Assembly (NCBI GenBank): GCA_900545185.1
Contig: UQYH01000089.1
Coordinates: 1-9,021 of the forward strand
Length of the DNA stretch: 9,021 nt
Direction of reading: 5' to 3'
Origin: an uncultured Eubacteriales bacterium
GTDB lineage: Bacteria > Bacillota > Clostridia > UBA1381 > UBA9506
Positions 6,772 through 9,021 of this stretch are shown here, piece after piece. How positions within the stretch are numbered: position 1 is the first letter of the stretch; the number at the start of each line of letters is the position of its first letter. Made by a program: the position numbers and the translations under genes. Below the pieces are notes generated by a model. That model saw nothing but the letters and a program-made list of their open reading frames with translations. It had not been told where the DNA came from and did not search any database.

Positions 6772-7135
6772 AATTTGTCAATGCCTCGTAAGGCACTGCG
6801 GTTTCCCGATTCCGATATTCATGCTTTTCATAGTACCCAATTAGGTTTTCCGCATCATCACGGAGCGCCACCATATAAACATCCTTATTTTCTTTTTCGT
6901 TATAGTACGTAAAAATGCTGTTATTGTCTTTGCTTTGACCAAACCACGCAAGCACCTTATCAATCATTTCGTTCGATTTTGCATTGTGGCAGTCTTTAAG
7001 ATTTCTGCCGGTTAAATCTCTGTGATATCGATTTACGGCAGAGGGATTCATATAAATAATGGTTGATTCCATATCACAAATAACTACGGCAGCACTGTCC
7101 TGATCAATCACACTTTTAAATAACACATTTAACAT
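6761..7135 (-). CDS. Stand-alone PAS-domain protein, ligand unknown
   Basis: The 124-residue protein is essentially a single PAS domain with no kinase, cyclase or DNA-binding output. The N-terminal helix and first strand read SVIDQDSAAVVICDMESTIIYMNPSAV, the classic PAS opening. TGRNLKDCHNAKSNEMIDKV (42-61) contains a Cys49-His50 pair reminiscent of the CHPPKS segment in PAS domains of DUF438 proteins. The closing strands are VYMVALRD and LIGYYEKHEYRNRE. There is no signal peptide or membrane segment, so it should be cytoplasmic. AGGAGG lies eight bases before the ATG at 7135. It sits between the pckA terminator and the rnf promoter with no convincing promoter of its own. Very similar short PAS proteins occur in Clostridia as I recall, but I know no assigned function. 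Sensing a redox state, flavin, haem or metabolite would be inference only. Confidence 0.8.
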   Translation of the reverse strand: MLNVLFKSVIDQDSAAVVICDMESTIIYMNPSAVNRYHRDLTGRNLKDCHNAKSNEMIDKVLAWFGQSKDNNSIFTYYNEKENKDVYMVALRDDAENLIGYYEKHEYRNRETAVPYEALTNCVK

Positions 7136-7178
7136 TTTTGCTTCCTCCTATTCGGATGATCGGGCGGCGTATCCGCAA

Positions 7179-7201
7179 ATTGGTGCACTTGCTGCACCAA
7201 T
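7179..7201. other. Nine-bp hairpin in the leader of the PAS gene
   Basis: ATTGGTGCA (7179-7187) and TGCACCAAT (7193-7201) are perfectly complementary around the 5-base loop CTTGC. There is no T run on either strand, so it is not a terminator. It stands about 30 bases upstream of the AGGAGG at 7144-7149. It could be an operator palindrome or an mRNA-stabilising or regulatory hairpin. Confidence 0.5.
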
Positions 7202-7229
7202 GCAGCCTATATGCGTGATAAGTCCCCCC

Positions 7230-7281
7230 AAAAAAAACACAAGCCGATGCCTTTCATTTTGCATCCGAAAGGCATCGGCTT
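7230..7281 (-). terminator. Strong intrinsic terminator of pckA
   Basis: A perfect 15-bp stem (7241-7255 with 7267-7281) encloses an 11-base loop. On the minus strand it is followed by GTG and eight T residues (7237-7230). The start of the stem is about 31 bases past the pckA stop. On the plus strand only four T residues follow, so it acts mainly for pckA. It separates pckA from the PAS gene, unless read-through supplies the PAS message. Confidence 0.92.
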
Positions 7282-7312
7282 TTACTTACATTAAAGAACT
7301 TAAATCAGCTTT

Positions 7313-8917
7313 TTATTTCTGCGGACCTGCAGAAACCAAAGCCTTACCGGCTGCGTTGCCTTCGTATTTTGCAAAGTTCTTAATGAATCTGTCAGCCAGA
7401 TCCTTAGCCTTTGCTTCCCACTCAGCAGCGTCCTTATAGGTGTCACGCGGATCTAAAATACCGCTGTCAACGCCCGGCAACTCGGTCGGTACTTCAAAGT
7501 TGAAGTACGGGATTTTCTTGGTCGGAGCCTTTGCAATATCGCCGTTTAAGATAGCGTCGATAATACCGCGTGTATCACGGATGGAAATACGCTTGCCGGT
7601 ACCGTTCCAGCCTGTGTTAACCAAGTATGCCTTTGCACCGCTCTTTTTCATTTTCTTAACCAGTTCTTCGGCATATTTGGTCGGATGCAGTTCCAGAAAA
7701 GCCTGACCGAAGCAAGCCGAGAAAGTCGGGGTCGGCTCGGTAATACCGCGCTCCGTGCCGGCCAGCTTAGCTGTGAAGCCGGAGAGGAAGTAATACTGTG
7801 TCTGCTCCGGTGTTAAAATAGATACCGGCGGCAGAACGCCAAATGCGTCAGCTGACAGAAAGATAACGTTTTTAGCATCCGGTGCAGCAGAAACAGGACG
7901 TACAATATTCTTAATATGGTTAATCGGGTACGATACACGTGTATTTTCCGTTACGCTCTTATCATCAAAGTCAATTTTGCCCTCTTTATCCAGCGTTACA
8001 TTTTCCAGCAACGCATCACGCTTAATGGCATTATAAATGTCCGGCTCGGATTCTTTATCCAGATTGATAACCTTTGCATAACAGCCGCCTTCAAAGTTGA
8101 ATACGCCGTTATCATCCCAGCCGTGCTCGTCATCACCGATTAAAAGACGCTTCGGATCTGTCGAAAGGGTTGTTTTACCCGTGCCGGAAAGACCGAAGAA
8201 GATAGCCGTGTTTTTACCGTCCATATCGGTGTTTGCGGAACAGTGCATAGAAGCAATGCCCTTCAGCGGCAGATAGTAGTTCATCATAGAGAACATACCC
8301 TTTTTCATTTCGCCGCCGTACCAGGTGTTTACAATAACCTGCTCACGGCTTGTGATATTAAACATAACAGCCGTTTCGGAATTTAAGCCCAGTTCTTTGT
8401 AGTTTTCTACCTTAGCTTTAGAAGCGTTGTATACAACAAAATCCGGCTCAAAGTTTTCAAGCTCTTCAGCGGTCGGCTGAATGAACATATTGGTAACAAA
8501 ATGAGCCTGCCAGGCAACTTCAACAATAAAGCGGATGGCCATACGCGTATCGGCATTGGTACCGCAGAAAGCATCCACAACAAACAATCTCTTGTTGGAA
8601 AGTTCTTTAACGGCAATATCTTTAACAGCCTTCCAGGCTTCCTGGCTGGCAGGCTTATTGTCGTTTTTGTATTCATCGGATGTCCACCAAATTGTGTCCT
8701 TAGAATTTTCGTCTTCTACAATAAATTTATCTTTCGGCGAACGACCGGTGTAAACACCCGTCATAACATTCACTGCACCCAGCTCGCTGACCTGGCCTTT
8801 TTCAAAGCCTTCCAGACCGGCCTTTGTCTCTTCCTCAAACAACATGTCGTAAGAAGGGTTGTGCACGATTTCCTTAACGCCGGAAATGCCGTACATGGTT
8901 AAATCAATTTTTGTCAT
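7313..8917 (-). CDS. pckA: Phosphoenolpyruvate carboxykinase (ATP)
   Basis: This cytoplasmic enzyme interconverts oxaloacetate plus ATP with PEP, CO2 and ADP. It serves gluconeogenesis or, in some anaerobes, runs in the carboxylating, ATP-forming direction. The 534-residue length matches the ATP-type family (about 540). Motifs in order: YTGRSPKDKFIV (56-67, substrate Arg59), YGGEMKKGMFSMMNY (200-214, metal-binding Lys region), MHCSAN (224-229, metal-binding His), the P-loop GLSGTGKTT (242-250), GDDEHGWDDNGVFNFEGGCYAK (261-282, kinase-2 metal Asp residues) and RISIRDTRGIIDAI (443-456, adenine-binding side). The ATG at 8917 has AGAGAGG nine bases upstream. The gene is followed by its own terminator. 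The 104 bases upstream of its start to the window edge show no clear promoter. No motif is missing; the direction of flux in the cell cannot be read from sequence. Confidence 0.97.
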   Translation of the reverse strand: MTKIDLTMYGISGVKEIVHNPSYDMLFEEETKAGLEGFEKGQVSELGAVNVMTGVYTGRSPKDKFIVEDENSKDTIWWTSDEYKNDNKPASQEAWKAVKDIAVKELSNKRLFVVDAFCGTNADTRMAIRFIVEVAWQAHFVTNMFIQPTAEELENFEPDFVVYNASKAKVENYKELGLNSETAVMFNITSREQVIVNTWYGGEMKKGMFSMMNYYLPLKGIASMHCSANTDMDGKNTAIFFGLSGTGKTTLSTDPKRLLIGDDEHGWDDNGVFNFEGGCYAKVINLDKESEPDIYNAIKRDALLENVTLDKEGKIDFDDKSVTENTRVSYPINHIKNIVRPVSAAPDAKNVIFLSADAFGVLPPVSILTPEQTQYYFLSGFTAKLAGTERGITEPTPTFSACFGQAFLELHPTKYAEELVKKMKKSGAKAYLVNTGWNGTGKRISIRDTRGIIDAILNGDIAKAPTKKIPYFNFEVPTELPGVDSGILDPRDTYKDAAEWEAKAKDLADRFIKNFAKYEGNAAGKALVSAGPQK

Positions 8918-9021
8918 TATTCTTTACCTCTCTTCCATGATAGTGTGCGTCTGCTGATAACAGGATTGCGGCATGCCACCGACAGGACACACTGCACTCA
9001 TGCAAACACAAATTTTCATAT

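Noticed and set aside
8918..9021. Promoter for pckA
   Set aside because: A TATCAT box can be found on the minus strand, but no acceptable -35 box lies at the right distance; the promoter may be weak or beyond the window edge.

Overview
The window reads like a chromosomal segment of an anaerobic Gram-positive bacterium of the class Clostridia. The basis is a six-gene Rnf operon in the order C-D-G-E-A-B, an ATP-type PEP carboxykinase, a lipoprotein cyclophilin, strong purine-rich ribosome binding sites and sigma-A-type promoters. Genus and species cannot be told from the sequence. All nine genes I accept lie on the minus strand, so transcription runs from the right edge to the left. The plus strand carries only antisense shadow frames.

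Layout in the direction of transcription: pckA (8917-7313) ends at a strong intrinsic terminator (7230-7281). A short stand-alone PAS-domain protein follows (7135-6761), with a 9-bp hairpin upstream of its ribosome binding site. A well-formed promoter (TTGCCA, 17 bp, TATAAT; 6722-6750) then starts the Rnf operon: rnfC (6597-5287), rnfD, rnfG, rnfE, rnfA and rnfB (ending at 1682). Junctions are tight, with two ATGA start/stop overlaps, so the six subunits are probably made from one message. Just upstream of the promoter is a GTTAA-N4-TTAAC palindrome resembling a site for the NADH-sensing repressor Rex.

Downstream of rnfB is a non-coding block of about 286 bp (1393-1678) made of seven consecutive inverted repeats. 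It is bounded by a 12-bp terminal inverted repeat and by a 26-bp direct repeat with one mismatch. Its left end also works as an intrinsic terminator on the minus strand, so the rnf mRNA probably ends in a long, highly folded 3' tail. Beyond it, a second promoter (1298-1326) drives a YgjV-like membrane protein (1223-669). A lipoprotein peptidyl-prolyl isomerase follows, running off the left edge.

Functionally the window centres on redox and energy metabolism. Rnf moves electrons between reduced ferredoxin and NAD+ and couples this to Na+ or H+ transport. PEP carboxykinase links the oxaloacetate and PEP pools with nucleotide phosphorylation. The PAS protein between them may sense redox state or a small ligand, but that is inference. 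I see no insertion sequence, CRISPR array, tRNA, rRNA or phage gene. The least ordinary feature is the hairpin-array element at 1393-1678; the coding genes belong to known families.
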